NCBI RefSeq assembly: GCF_007018965.1
Contig: NZ_VJYZ01000010.1
Coordinates: forward strand, 286,168 to 350,167
Length of the DNA: 64,000 nucleotides
Source: Paracoccus marinus
Lineage (GTDB): Bacteria > Pseudomonadota > Alphaproteobacteria > Rhodobacterales > Rhodobacteraceae
Reading direction: 5' to 3'
Shown: positions 54,474-64,000 of the stretch, one piece after another
How positions within the stretch are numbered: position 1 is the first letter of the stretch
Layout: the number at the start of each line of letters is the position of its first letter
Program-made: the position numbers and the translations under genes
Notes under the pieces: model-generated
What the model was told of the DNA's origin: nothing
Databases searched by the model: none
The model's input: the letters and a program-made list of their open reading frames with translations, nothing else

Positions 54474-55971
54474 CCGAGCTGGTCCGAATGGAGGCGATCG
54501 ACAAGCGCTTTCCCGGCGTCCAAGCGCTCAAGTCCGTGGACTTCGATCTCCGCGCGGGAGAGGTCCACGCGCTGATGGGCGAGAACGGCGCGGGCAAGTC
54601 CACGCTGATGAAATGTCTCTCGGGCGTCTACCAGCCTGACGCGGGGCGGATCCTCGTCAACGGGCGCGAGGTCGCGCTACCGGATCCCAAGGCGGCGCAG
54701 GACCACGGGATCGGGATCATCCATCAGGAACTCGCGCTGATGCGCGACCTGACCGTTGCGCAGAACATCTGGATCGGGCGCGAGCCGCGCCTGTCCTTCG
54801 GGCGCATCGACGAGGGACGCCAGAACGCCGACGCCGCGGCGATCCTGCGGCGGATGCACATGAGCCTCGACCCCGCACGCCGGTCGCGGGCCTGACCATC
54901 GCGCGCCAGCAGATGATCGAGATTGCAAAGGCGCTGTCCTACCGGTCGCGCGTCCTGATCATGGACGAACCGACCGCCGCCCTGAATGACGCCGAGATCG
55001 TGGAGCTGTTCGCGATCATCGCGAGGCTCAAGGCCGAAGGAGTCGGCATCGTCTACATCAGCCACAAGATGGACGAGATCCGGCGCATCTCGGACCGCGT
55101 GACCGTGATGCGCGACGGCGCCCTTGTCGGGACGGTCGAGGCGGCGCACACCCCGATCTCGCGCATCATCGCGATGACGGTCGGGCGCGAGCTGACCGAT
55201 GAAAGAGTGGCGATCCCGGACCTCTCGAACGTCCCGGTCGCGCTGGAGGTGCGGAACCTGTCGCGCGGGACCGAGCTTCACGACATTTCCTTTGCCGTGA
55301 AGCGGGGCGAGATCCTCGGCTTCGCGGGGCTGATGGGCGCGGGCCGGATCGAGCTTGCGCGCGCCATCTTCGGGGCCGAGCCGGCCGACCGCGGCCAGAT
55401 CCTGATCCACGGGCGCGAGGTGAGGATCCGCACCCCCGCCGACGCGGTGCGCGCGGGGCTGGGCTACCTGTCCGAGGACCGCAAGCAATACGGCCTCGCG
55501 CTGGGGATGGACGTGCGCGCCAACATCGCGCTGGCCAGCATGCCGCGCCACACCGACGCGCCGGGCCGCATCGACGAGCCGGCGCTCGCGCGATTCGCGC
55601 GGTCCTACATCGACCGGCTGCGCATCCGCACGCCGAGCGACCGGCGCGAGGTGCGGCTTCTGTCGGGCGGCAACCAGCAGAAGGTGGTGATCGCCAAGTG
55701 GCTGCTGCGCGACTGCGACATCCTGATCTTCGACGAGCCGACGCGCGGCATCGACGTGGGCGCAAAGGCGGAGATATATCGCCTCCTGAACGATCTGGCG
55801 GCGCAGGGAAAGGCGATCATCGTGATATCCTAGGAACTGCCCGAGGTGCTGCGCCTGTCGCACCGCATCGCGGTCCTGTGCGAGGGGCGGCTGACGGGGA
55901 TCCTGCCCGGCGGCGCCGCGCAGGAAGCGATCATGGAACTGGCGACGCTGCGGGAGGGCACGGCGACATGA
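54470..55971 (+). pseudogene. Sugar ABC transporter ATPase (RbsA/XylG type), two lesions
   Basis: Duplicated ATPase of a monosaccharide importer, about 500 residues if whole. The first domain has Walker [15 protein letters not shown] one-base loss near 54870-54874 (a C run) shifts the frame to a stop at 54895; reading resumes at [20 protein letters not shown] with [12 protein letters not shown]. The second domain is intact to [15 protein letters not shown] and [12 protein letters not shown], then IIVIS is followed by TAG (55831-55833) where homologues have Ser, and [15 protein letters not shown] continues. The end overlaps the permease start. Confidence 0.87.
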
Positions 55972-56975
55972 GCGACACGACGGCGAAAGAGGACGGGACC
56001 ACGACCCGCGCGGCGCTCGCGGGCGGGGCCTACCAGAAGCTCCTGGCCTTTGCGGGGCTGATCGTGCTGGTGGTCGGCTTCTCGCTGGCCAGCCCCAGCT
56101 TCCTGCAGACCGCCAACATCATCTCGATCCTGCAGGCCACCTCCGTGAACGGGGTGCTGGCGGTGGGGGTGACGCTCATCATCATCACCGGGGGGATAGA
56201 CCTGTCGATCGGGACGCTGATGACCTTCTGCGCGGTGATGTCGGGGGTGGTGCTGACTTGGCTCGGCGCGCCGTTGCCCGCCGGGGTTGTCGTCGCCATC
56301 GCCACCGGCGCGCTGGTCGGGACGATCTCGGGCACCCTCGTCGCCAAGGCGAAGATCCCGCCCTTCATCGCGACGCTCGGAATGATGCTTGTCCTCAAGG
56401 GCATGTCGCTGATCGTGACCGGGACGAAGCCGATCTACTTCAACGAGACTGAGGGCTACACCGCGATCTCGCAGGGCTCGCTGATCGGGCGCATGATTCC
56501 GCAGTTCCCGTTGCCGAACGGCGTCCTTGTGCTGTTCGTGGTGGCAAGCGTCGTCGCCTGGATCCTCGGCCGGACGGTGCTCGGCCGCTACACCTTCGCG
56601 CTCGGCTCGAACGAGGAGGCGGTGCGCCTGTCGGGCGTCAACACCGACCGCTGGAAGATCGGGATCTATGCGCGCGCGGGCGCGATCGTGGGGATCGCGG
56701 GGGTGCTGATCTCGAGCCGGCTCAACTCGGCCCAGCCGGCGCTGGGGCTTGGCTACGAGCTCGAGGCGATCGCGGCCGTGGTGATCGGGGGGACGACGCT
56801 CTCGGGCGGGCGCGGCACGATCCTGGGGACGGTGATCGGCGCGCTGATCATGTCGGTTCTGACGAACGGCCTCCGGGTCATGTCGGTGGCGCCGGAATGG
56901 CAGACGGTCGTGACCGGGCTCATCATCATCGCCGCGGTCTACGCGGACCAGCTTCGCCGCCGCGGCGCGGCCTGA
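55968..56975 (+). CDS. Sugar ABC transporter permease (RbsC type)
   Basis: 335 residues, about eight to ten membrane helices. RbsC-family signatures: [53 protein letters not shown] and the cytoplasmic EAA-like loop [18 protein letters not shown]. Inner-membrane channel for the fucose importer (context). Intact, unlike its ATPase partner. ATG overlaps the ATPase stop. Confidence 0.94.
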   Translation: MSDTTAKEDGTTTRAALAGGAYQKLLAFAGLIVLVVGFSLASPSFLQTANIISILQATSVNGVLAVGVTLIIITGGIDLSIGTLMTFCAVMSGVVLTWLGAPLPAGVVVAIATGALVGTISGTLVAKAKIPPFIATLGMMLVLKGMSLIVTGTKPIYFNETEGYTAISQGSLIGRMIPQFPLPNGVLVLFVVASVVAWILGRTVLGRYTFALGSNEEAVRLSGVNTDRWKIGIYARAGAIVGIAGVLISSRLNSAQPALGLGYELEAIAAVVIGGTTLSGGRGTILGTVIGALIMSVLTNGLRVMSVAPEWQTVVTGLIIIAAVYADQLRRRGAA

Positions 56976-57050
56976 GGAACGACAGCCCGGACCGGGCAGG
57001 AGGAAGGTCCGCCGGGCAGAAGTGTGATCGTGAACGCAAGGGAAGAAACC

Positions 57051-57992
57051 ATGTTCACAAGACGGCACATGATGGGCGCGGCAGCGGCGCTTTCGCTGCT
57101 GGCGGGAGCCGGCGCGGCGTTCGCGCAGGACGTCTACGTCCCCCTGATCTCCAAGGGGTTCCAGCACCAGTTCTGGCAGGCGGTGAAGAAGGGCGCCGAC
57201 AAGGCGGGGCAGGAACTCGGCGTCAGGGTGACCTTCGACGGGCCCGACAACGAGACGCAGGTGGACAAGCAGATCGACATGCTGTCCGCGGCGCTCGCCA
57301 ACAAGCCGGCCGCGATCGGCATTGCCGCGCTCGACAGCCAAGCGCTGATTCCGCAGCTGAAGCAGGCGCAGGACGCGGGCATCCCGGTGATCGCGTTCGA
57401 CTCGGGCGTGGAAAGCGACATCCCGGTCACGACCGCCGCGACCGAGAACAAGGCCGCAGCCGCGCTCGCCGCCGACAAGCTGGGCGAGATGATCGGCGGG
57501 GAGGGCAAGGTCGCCGTCATCGCCCACAGCCAAGCGACACAGACCGGCATCGACCGCCGCGACGGCTTCGTGGACGAGATGAAGGCCAAGTTCCCGAACA
57601 TCGAGATCGTGGCGATCGAATTCGGCGACGGCGACCACCTGAAATCGACCGAGATCACCAAGGCGCTGCTCGCCGCCAATCCCGACATCAAGGGCATCTT
57701 CGGCACCAACGAGGGCTCGGCGATCGGCGTCCTCAACGGCGTGCGCGAGATGGGGTCGAAGACCGTCGTGGTCGGGTTCGATTCCGGCAAGGCCCAGAAG
57801 GACGCGATCCGCAGCGGCGAGATGGCGGGCGCGGTGACGCAGAACCCGGTCGGGATCGGCTACGAGACGGTCAAGGCCGCCGTCGCCGCGACCAAGGGCG
57901 AGACGCTGCCGAAGACTATCGATACCGGGTTCTACTGGTACGACAAGACCAACATCGACGATCCGCAGATCGCCGCGGTCCTCTACGACTGA
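57051..57992 (+). CDS. Periplasmic sugar-binding protein (RbsB type)
   Basis: 313 residues with a signal peptide (RRHMMGAAAALSLLAGAGAAFA, cleavage after AFA). Type 1 periplasmic-binding fold: YVPLISKGFQHQFWQAVKKGAD, AALDSQALIPQLKQAQDAGIPVIAFDSGV, IKGIFGTNEGSAIGVLNG and VVVGFDSGKAQKDAI. Delivers the sugar to the permease. The Met at MFTRRHMM has a good AAGGGAAG site; an upstream GTG frame is unlikely. Located third in the transporter group rather than first. Confidence 0.93.
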   Translation: MFTRRHMMGAAAALSLLAGAGAAFAQDVYVPLISKGFQHQFWQAVKKGADKAGQELGVRVTFDGPDNETQVDKQIDMLSAALANKPAAIGIAALDSQALIPQLKQAQDAGIPVIAFDSGVESDIPVTTAATENKAAAALAADKLGEMIGGEGKVAVIAHSQATQTGIDRRDGFVDEMKAKFPNIEIVAIEFGDGDHLKSTEITKALLAANPDIKGIFGTNEGSAIGVLNGVREMGSKTVVVGFDSGKAQKDAIRSGEMAGAVTQNPVGIGYETVKAAVAATKGETLPKTIDTGFYWYDKTNIDDPQIAAVLYD

Positions 57993-58047
57993 TCGGCGCA
58001 ACCGGTCCGGGCGCGCGAGGTGCCCGGGCCGAACCAACGGAGGACAC

Positions 58048-58890
58048 ATGAAACTTGTGCGCTTTGGCCCGGTGGGCCAGGAAAAACCGGGGCTGCTGGA
58101 CGCCGAGGGCCGCATCCGCGACCTGTCGGCCCACGTGGACGACATCGCGGGCGAGGCGCTGACGCCCGAGGGCATCGCGCGGCTCGCGGCGTTGGACGCG
58201 GCTTCGCTGCCGCAGGTCGACGGCGCGCCGCGGATCGGCCCCTGCGTGGGGGGCGTGGGCAAGTTCATCTGCATCGGCCTGAACTATGCCGACCACGCCG
58301 CCGAGACCGGCGCCGAGATCCCGAAGGAACCGGTGGTCTTCGCCAAATGGACCAGCGCCATCTGCGGGCCGGACGACAACGTGGAAATCCCCCGCGGCTC
58401 GGTCAAGACCGACTGGGAGGTCGAACTGGGCGTCGTGATCGGCAAGGGCGGCCGCTACATCGAGGAGGCCGAGGCGGCATCCCACATTGCGGGCTACTGC
58501 GTCGTCAACGATGTCAGCGAGCGCGAGTGGCAGATCGAGCGCGGCGGCACCTGGGACAAGGGCAAGGGCCACGACACGCACGGCCCCATCGGTCCCTGGC
58601 TGGTCACGCCCGACGAGGCGGGCGACGTCAACGACCTGAAAATGTGGCTCGAAGTGGATGGCCACCGCTATCAGGACGGCTCGACCGCGACGATGATCTT
58701 CAAGGTGCCGCAGATCATCGCCTATCTGTCGCGCTTCCTGTCGCTGCAACCGGGCGACGTGATCTCGACCGGCACGCCGCCCGGCGTGGGACTGGGGCAG
58801 AAGCCGCCGGTCTATCTGAAGGGCGGCGAGGTCATGCGCCTGGGAATCGAGGGCTTGGGCGAGCAGACGCAGAAGGTGGTGAAGGCATGA
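58048..58890 (+). CDS. 2,4-diketo-3-deoxy-L-fuconate hydrolase (FAH family)
   Basis: 280 residues. Fumarylacetoacetate-hydrolase fold: FICIGLNYADHAAETG, KWTSAICGPDDNV, and the metal-binding SVKTDWEVELGVVIG (Glu/Glu/Asp). In the non-phosphorylating fucose route it splits the diketo acid into pyruvate and L-lactate. The ATG overlap with the next gene (four bases) shows coupling with the dehydratase. Confidence 0.9.
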   Translation: MKLVRFGPVGQEKPGLLDAEGRIRDLSAHVDDIAGEALTPEGIARLAALDAASLPQVDGAPRIGPCVGGVGKFICIGLNYADHAAETGAEIPKEPVVFAKWTSAICGPDDNVEIPRGSVKTDWEVELGVVIGKGGRYIEEAEAASHIAGYCVVNDVSEREWQIERGGTWDKGKGHDTHGPIGPWLVTPDEAGDVNDLKMWLEVDGHRYQDGSTATMIFKVPQIIAYLSRFLSLQPGDVISTGTPPGVGLGQKPPVYLKGGEVMRLGIEGLGEQTQKVVKA

Positions 58891-60161
58891 CGAGGATCAC
58901 CGGCCTGCGCACGCTCGACGTGCGCTTCCCCACCAGCCAGGCGCTGGATGGCTCTGACGCGATGAATCCCGACCCGGACTACTCGGCGGCCTATGTCATC
59001 CTGGAAACCGACGGCCCGCATCAGGGCCACGGCCTGACCTTCACCATCGGGCGCGGGAACGAGATCTGCGTGGCCGCGATCGAGGCGCTGCGCCCGCTGG
59101 TCGTGGGCCTCGACATGGACTGGGTAACAGCGGACATGGGCGGCTTCTGGCGCCATATCACGGGCGACAGCCAGCTGCGCTGGATCGGACCGGACAAGGG
59201 CGCGATCCATCTGGCCACCGGCGCCGTGGTGAACGCGGTCTGGGACCTGTGGGCGAAGATGGAAGGCAAGCCGGTCTGGCGGCTGGTGGCCGACATGACG
59301 CCCGACGAGATCGTGCGTCTGATCGACTTCCGCTATCTGACCGACTGCATCACGCCCGAATGGGCGCTGGAGTTCCTGACGCAGCAGGCCGAGGGCAAGG
59401 CGGACCGCATCGCGACCCTCGAGCGCGAGGGTTATCCCTGCTACACCACCAGCGCGGGCTGGCTCGGCTATGACGACGAGAAGCTGCGCCGGCTCTGCCG
59501 TGAGGCAGTGGATGCGGGCTTCAACTACATCAAGATGAAGGTCGGTCGCGATCTGGACGATGACATCCGCCGCCTGACCATCGCCCGCGAGACGGTCGGC
59601 CCCGACGTCAACCTGATGATCGACGCCAACCAGGTGTGGGAGGTGTATCAGGCCATCGAATGGGTGAAGAAGCTCGCCTTCGTAAATCCGTGGTTCATCG
59701 AGGAGCCGACCAGCCCCGACGATGTCGCCGGCCATCGCAAGATCCGCGAGGGTGTGCTTCCGGTGCAGGTCGCGACCGGCGAGATGTGCCAGAACCGCAT
59801 CATGTTCAAGCAGTTCATCATGGAGGGGGCCATCGATGTGGTCCAGATCGACTCGTGCAGGCTGGGCGGGCTGAACGAGGTATTGGCGGTGATGCTCATG
59901 GCCGCAAGAAACGGACTGAAGGTCTGCCCGCATGCGGGCGGCGTGGGTCTGTGTGAATATGTCCAGCACATGTCGATGATCGACTTTCTGTGCATCGCCG
60001 GTACGCGCGAAGGCCGGGTGATCGAATACGTCGATCACCTGCACGAGCATTTCATCGACCCGGTCCGCATCGGAAACGCGGCCTACATGCCCCCGCACAT
60101 GCCCGGCTTCTCGATCGAGATGAAGCCCGATAGCCTCGAGAAATACCGGTTCGGGGGATAG
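58887..60161 (+). CDS. L-fuconate dehydratase (enolase superfamily)
   Basis: 424 residues. Mandelate-racemase-like enzyme of the FucD group: FNYIKMKVGRD (KxK catalytic Lys), VNLMIDANQVWEV and NPWFIEEPTSPDDVAGH (Asp/Glu metal ligands), VCPHAGGVGLCEYVQHMSM (catalytic His). Removes water from L-fuconate to give 2-keto-3-deoxy-L-fuconate. The start at MTRITGLRTLDVRFPTSQ matches the family; the longer open frame upstream lies inside the previous gene. Confidence 0.94.
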   Translation: MTRITGLRTLDVRFPTSQALDGSDAMNPDPDYSAAYVILETDGPHQGHGLTFTIGRGNEICVAAIEALRPLVVGLDMDWVTADMGGFWRHITGDSQLRWIGPDKGAIHLATGAVVNAVWDLWAKMEGKPVWRLVADMTPDEIVRLIDFRYLTDCITPEWALEFLTQQAEGKADRIATLEREGYPCYTTSAGWLGYDDEKLRRLCREAVDAGFNYIKMKVGRDLDDDIRRLTIARETVGPDVNLMIDANQVWEVYQAIEWVKKLAFVNPWFIEEPTSPDDVAGHRKIREGVLPVQVATGEMCQNRIMFKQFIMEGAIDVVQIDSCRLGGLNEVLAVMLMAARNGLKVCPHAGGVGLCEYVQHMSMIDFLCIAGTREGRVIEYVDHLHEHFIDPVRIGNAAYMPPHMPGFSIEMKPDSLEKYRFGG

Positions 60162-60941
<780 letters not shown>

Positions 60942-61023
60942 TCCGGAGCCGCCCACGAAGGGACGACGCTGCTGAGCCAACCGCGAGCATCGCCAGCCGC
61001 GCCGGTCTGGCGCGGTCGCACGC

Positions 61024-61560
61024 GCGCTCCCGGTTCCCCGCTGGCGCTGGTCATGGTGATCGTCGGCGGCATCCGCACAGGCATCGTCACCCCGACCGAG
61101 GCCGGACCATCGCAATCCAGACGCTGATCATGGTTTCCTCCTCTGTCGCGATACGACCTTCGGAGACAAGGCCCGCGCGCTCGGCGACACTGCGCGGCAG
61201 ACGGCCGCGATCCTCCTCGTCATCATAACGATCTTAGGGCTCGTCTGTATCTTCTCGAACCAGCGCGCCGGTATCGCCATGGCGGTATTGATCACGGGGC
61301 TGACCAAAAACACAGATGCCTTCCTCGGTGCGGTGAATGTGATGCTGCTGGTCTTGCGCACGATCGTCGAGGGCACGACGTTGATGATTGTGCCGGTACC
61401 CCTGCTCAAGCCGGTGCTGGCGCATTTCGGCATCGACCCGGTGCATTTCGGCATCGTCATCATCGTCAACCTGTCGATCGGCACAGTGACGCTCCCGGTC
61501 GGAACGGTGCTGCTGCTGAGGGGCGCATTATCTCCATCGGTCGTACGCTCAGGCAGCCCA
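61024..61560 (+). pseudogene. Broken TRAP transporter large permease (DctM)
   Basis: Pieces of DctM in two frames. First LALVMVIVGGIRTGIVTPTEAG (the GIxTPTEA signature), ending at a stop near 61128. Then, in another frame, FGDKARALGDTARQTAAILL, IDPVHFGIVIIVNLSIGTVTLP and VGTVLLL. About half the normal 430 residues are missing, and no DctP/DctQ partners are present. Probably a second sugar-acid importer that accompanied the fucose genes. Confidence 0.8.
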
Positions 61561-62025
61561 CCGCCGAACTGCCGGAGCCAGCGAGGTCTTTGCGCTGGTG
61601 GAAGGTCAGGCGGTTGCTTTTGGCTTTTTCGGTTTCAAGGTGCGGGTCGGATGACCGAAGGCGAAGAAGAGGTGCGACACCCGGATGGCTCCGCAGCTAG
61701 GCGCGCGCGGCGGTTTGCGATCATGTTCCATGTCGAAGTCTGCGGCTGTGAAGAGTGAAGACGGTCGCACGTAGGGCTCACCCGCGGCAGTCGGCCGCAG
61801 GCGCAGGAGGGTTGTCGATGCCGTTTCAGCCAGCGCATTGCGGATCGGTGGCACGACTTACCTTTCCGGATCGAGCAGCACGCCGACCATGACGGCAACC
61901 GCCTGCTGCCGGCTGTAGTTCCTGGTTACGAAGCGCCGAGCCCCTGCTTGCGCAGATAATGGTCGCGGTGCTTATTTTGGCGTCCGAGCCGGTCGAGTAA
62001 AACCCGCAAGGTGGTCGCGGTGGTG
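61561..62025. other. No recognisable gene
   Basis: A minus-strand open frame of 82 codons starting with GTG at 61854 (containing LTAADFDMEHDRK-like sequence) has a possible GGAAAGG site but no known relatives. Short inverted segments occur near 61640-61670. Given the decayed flanks, this stretch is most likely non-coding debris. Confidence 0.4.
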
Positions 62026-62913
62026 CTACCCAGCCGATTCCGCCTCCAAGATCAACCAGCGGCGAACGGCGCTAATTGGTGAATTGGCGTCGGCCTCCCG
62101 CGTGAGGAGGTGATGGCGGAAGCCCGCGATCATCGGCCCGAATGGCTGCACCAGTTGCCCCGCCGCAAGCTCGTCCCTGACCAGCGCCAGGCTGACGAGC
62201 GCGATGCCCTGCCCCGCGACGGCGGCCTGGATCGCGTGGCTTTCCTCAGAGAAGTGCAGCAGGGGCGGGTCGATGGGCTGCGGCATGCCGGCTTGCGCGA
62301 ACCAGCGCGACCAAGTCGGGTTGTCCGGATCGCGGCGCCGCCACGCGAAATCGATAAGCGGCTGCTCACCCAGGCTTTCCGCGGTGACGGTTCCGAGGAT
62401 CGGGTTGAACACGGGCGCGAAGCGATCAGCGAACAAGGGCGTGACGGCGAAGCCGGGATAGGGTCCAGCGCCATAGCGAATGGCGATGTCGACGCCGCCT
62501 GAGCCCATGTCCACCACGTCGTCAGAAGCATGGAGATGGAGGTCGATCTGCGGGTGGAGCGTGCGGAACGCGGTAACGCGCGGCACCAGCCAACGAGCCG
62601 TGAAGGCGATCGTCGCCGAGATCGTTACCCCATGGCGGCTGCTGCGCCGGGTGAGCCGTTCCATCTCGTCCGCGAAAGCATCGAAGCCGCTGCGCAGCAC
62701 CGGATAGAGCTGGGCGCCTGCGTCCGTCAGCACGACCTTGCGGGTCCGCCGCTCGAACAGCGGGAGGCCGGCGTGGTCCTCCAGCGAACGGACCTGGTGG
62801 CTGATGGCTGTAGGCGTGACGGCAAGCTCGGCTGCCGCCTGCTTGAAGCTGCCGTGCCTCGCAGCCGCCTCGAAGGCTCGCAAAGCCGAGAAGGGGGGTA
62901 GCCGTCGCCGCAC
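62026..62913 (-). CDS. LysR-family regulator (GcvA-like)
   Basis: 295 residues. N-terminal helix-turn-helix PPFSALRAFEAAARHGSFKQAAAELAVTPTAISHQVRSLED, the PPxxALRxFE start that marks GcvA-type LysR proteins, then the effector domain (ISATIAFTARWLVPRVTAF, GVDIAIRYGAGPYPG). It lies divergent from the frameshifted ridA gene across 132 bases and probably controlled it and itself. Confidence 0.92.
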   Translation of the reverse strand: MRRRLPPFSALRAFEAAARHGSFKQAAAELAVTPTAISHQVRSLEDHAGLPLFERRTRKVVLTDAGAQLYPVLRSGFDAFADEMERLTRRSSRHGVTISATIAFTARWLVPRVTAFRTLHPQIDLHLHASDDVVDMGSGGVDIAIRYGAGPYPGFAVTPLFADRFAPVFNPILGTVTAESLGEQPLIDFAWRRRDPDNPTWSRWFAQAGMPQPIDPPLLHFSEESHAIQAAVAGQGIALVSLALVRDELAAGQLVQPFGPMIAGFRHHLLTREADANSPISAVRRWLILEAESAG

Positions 62914-62939
62914 ACATGATCCCTGTTCATCTGTCAGGT

Positions 62940-62957
62940 GACAATTTGGAGTTTGTC
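62940..62957. promoter_or_regulatory. Inverted repeat between lysR and ridA
   Basis: GACAA and TTGTC arms flank eight bases, in the gap between the divergent genes. It has the size and place of a LysR binding site (short dyad near the regulator's own start). Inference from position only. Confidence 0.35.
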
Positions 62958-63045
62958 GATCAGCGCGACAAGCCGCATTTTCCGGTCATGGGCCAGAACA
63001 GCGGTGAAGCCAGCTTCACCCAAATAGGCGACGAAGGAGAAGATC

Positions 63046-63464
63046 GTGAAACTCGAACGCGTCCACACCACCCCTGACAACTACGCTCCCTTCCTGCTGT
63101 CGCAGGGGATCAGGTTCGGCAACCTGCTGTTCGTGTCCGGCCAGGCGCCGGCGAAGACGGCAAAATCGTCGAGGGCGGCTTCCGCGAGCAAGCTGAGCAG
63201 GCATTCGCGAACCTGCAACGGGCGCTGGAGGCCGGCGGGTCGAGTCTTCGGGACATCATCAAGGTGACGATCTTCGTCACCGACATGGGCAACTTCGGGG
63301 AGGTTGTCGAAATGCGCAGGAAGTTCTTCCAGGAGCCCTATCCCGCCGACACGATCGCCGAAGTCCGGGCGCTCTATGACCCCAGGGTCATGATCGAGAT
63401 TGAGGCGATCGCGGCCGTCCGCGACAGACTAAGCGGCGCTCCAGCGAGCGGGGCGGAGCGATGA
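63046..63464 (+). pseudogene. RidA/YjgF-family deaminase, frameshifted
   Basis: Start GTG after AAGGAGA. The first 35 codons give the family start (LSQGIRFGNLLFVSGQAP). A one-base loss near 63149-63152 (GG run) breaks the frame; the rest continues as GEDGKIVEGGFREQAEQAF, LRDIIKVTIFVTDMGNFGEV and YDPRVMIEIEAIAAV (conserved end). RidA hydrolyses reactive enamines and imines. Without the lesion it would be about 139 residues, normal size. A sequencing error in a G run is an alternative. Confidence 0.82.
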
Positions 63465-63923
63465 ATTGTCCCGCCTGTCGCCGAGTCAAACTTGACGGTT
63501 TGCCAACAGCATCGCCGCTCCCAGTCCCGCTTCGCTCCTCTGCTGGTCTCATGGAGATCGGCACCCTATTGAGTAATAAATAGGCACGTGAAGGGTCGAG
63601 ACAAACATGCGCTGCGTCAAGTGTTCGGGAAGCGTATCGCCTCGAGGAACCCGAGCCGCCAGGCTGCCGAGATCCGGATACGCATCGCCTTCAGCATTTT
63701 GTGAGTCTCAGATGCCGTGGCCGGCCCAAGATCTACATCGACGCAGACGGGTATCTGAGTCCGGCACTGCTGGACGACGACGGGCGCACCGAGGCGCAGC
63801 ACTGGTTTGACGCCGGGATCAGCAGGACTCAGCCGCGCCAATTCCTTGGTGCCGTGCGCGCAGACGACCTGCAGTTTCCGCTGCCCGCTGTCAGGTCGTT
63901 TTGACTTCGGCGTTCGTTTTAAG
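63465..63923. other. Unassigned stretch before the IS66 end
   Basis: Short open frames on both strands, for instance a plus-strand stretch reading KIYIDADGYLSPALLDDDGRTE at about 63725-63795 without a start or recognised family. Nothing here can be supported as a gene. Probably the remains of sequence disrupted by the insertion element to its right. Confidence 0.4.
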
Positions 63924-64000
63924 GTAAGCGCGAGGTCGTTGCCCTATGCGGCGATGCTTGACGGCTGGTTGAAGCGCCAGGGCATGAGGTCCTCGATGGC
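63924..64000 (-). mobile_element. End of an IS66-family element (terminal repeat and transposase 3' end)
   Basis: GTAAGCG at 63924 fits the conserved outer start of IS66 inverted repeats. Twenty bases further in, on the minus strand, the last 18 codons of a transposase read EDLMPWRFNQPSSIAA and stop (63944-64000), resembling the LLPW-type C-terminus of IS66 TnpC proteins. The element continues past the window. The 8-base target duplication cannot be confirmed without the other end. Confidence 0.6.

Noticed and set aside
61606..61854. 82-codon minus-strand frame with a possible ribosome site
   Set aside because: No relatives recognised, low-complexity ends, and decayed surroundings; reported only as unassigned sequence.

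Overview
The window is a very GC-rich stretch of an alphaproteobacterial genome. Gene content points to Rhodobacteraceae/Paracoccaceae (Paracoccus- or Rhodobacter-like): an FnrL-type regulator with an FNR box, a cbb3 oxidase operon, dnaKJ, an L-fucose oxidation locus with fumarylacetoacetate-hydrolase-type and fuconate-dehydratase enzymes, and a GT14-DUF5927/sulfotransferase surface-sugar cluster. The assignment is by gene families only. No rRNA, tRNA or CRISPR array was recognised.

Positions 1-19400 look like settled chromosome. dnaJ (cut by the window edge) and dnaK come first, with an RpoH-like promoter, then alkB. Next is a surface-polysaccharide block: an ABC-2 export permease, cysQ, kdsB, galU, galE, four glycosyltransferases and a double sulfotransferase, most of them overlapping and co-oriented. 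CysQ removes the PAP that sulfotransferases release, so the block plausibly builds a sulfated, Kdo-containing exopolysaccharide. A minus-strand run follows: DMT exporter, queG, GST, mtgA and a DUF1269 protein. Positions 19459-22222 hold a compact polymorphic-toxin locus: one full DNase-type toxin, a truncated second toxin C-terminus and three related YezG/DUF600-like immunity genes.

Positions 22335-29634 are a tightly coupled gltD - secreted protein - GFA enzyme - gltB operon. It is followed by mixed metabolic genes: GH-like protein, alpha/beta hydrolases, thiolase, Gfo/Idh dehydrogenase, AGE-family epimerase, sorbosone-dehydrogenase-like protein, PepSY membrane protein and a BASS transporter. 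Positions 42290-50343 are the respiratory island: fnrL, an ideal FNR box, then ccoI-ccoS-ccoN-ccoO-ccoQ-ccoP, a small membrane protein and a DUF2189 protein. IS3-family remnants lie on both sides.

From about 50400 to the right edge the DNA is visibly decaying. It carries IS3 and IS66 pieces, an lldD fragment, a wrecked TRAP permease and a frameshifted ridA. Within it sits a complete gene set for the non-phosphorylating L-fucose pathway (mutarotase, dehydrogenase, lactonase, dehydratase, 2-keto-3-deoxyfuconate dehydrogenase, C-C hydrolase, IclR regulator, ABC importer). Two of those genes, the ketodeoxyfuconate dehydrogenase and the ABC ATPase, carry stops or a frameshift. This is either recent pseudogenisation or uncorrected sequence error.
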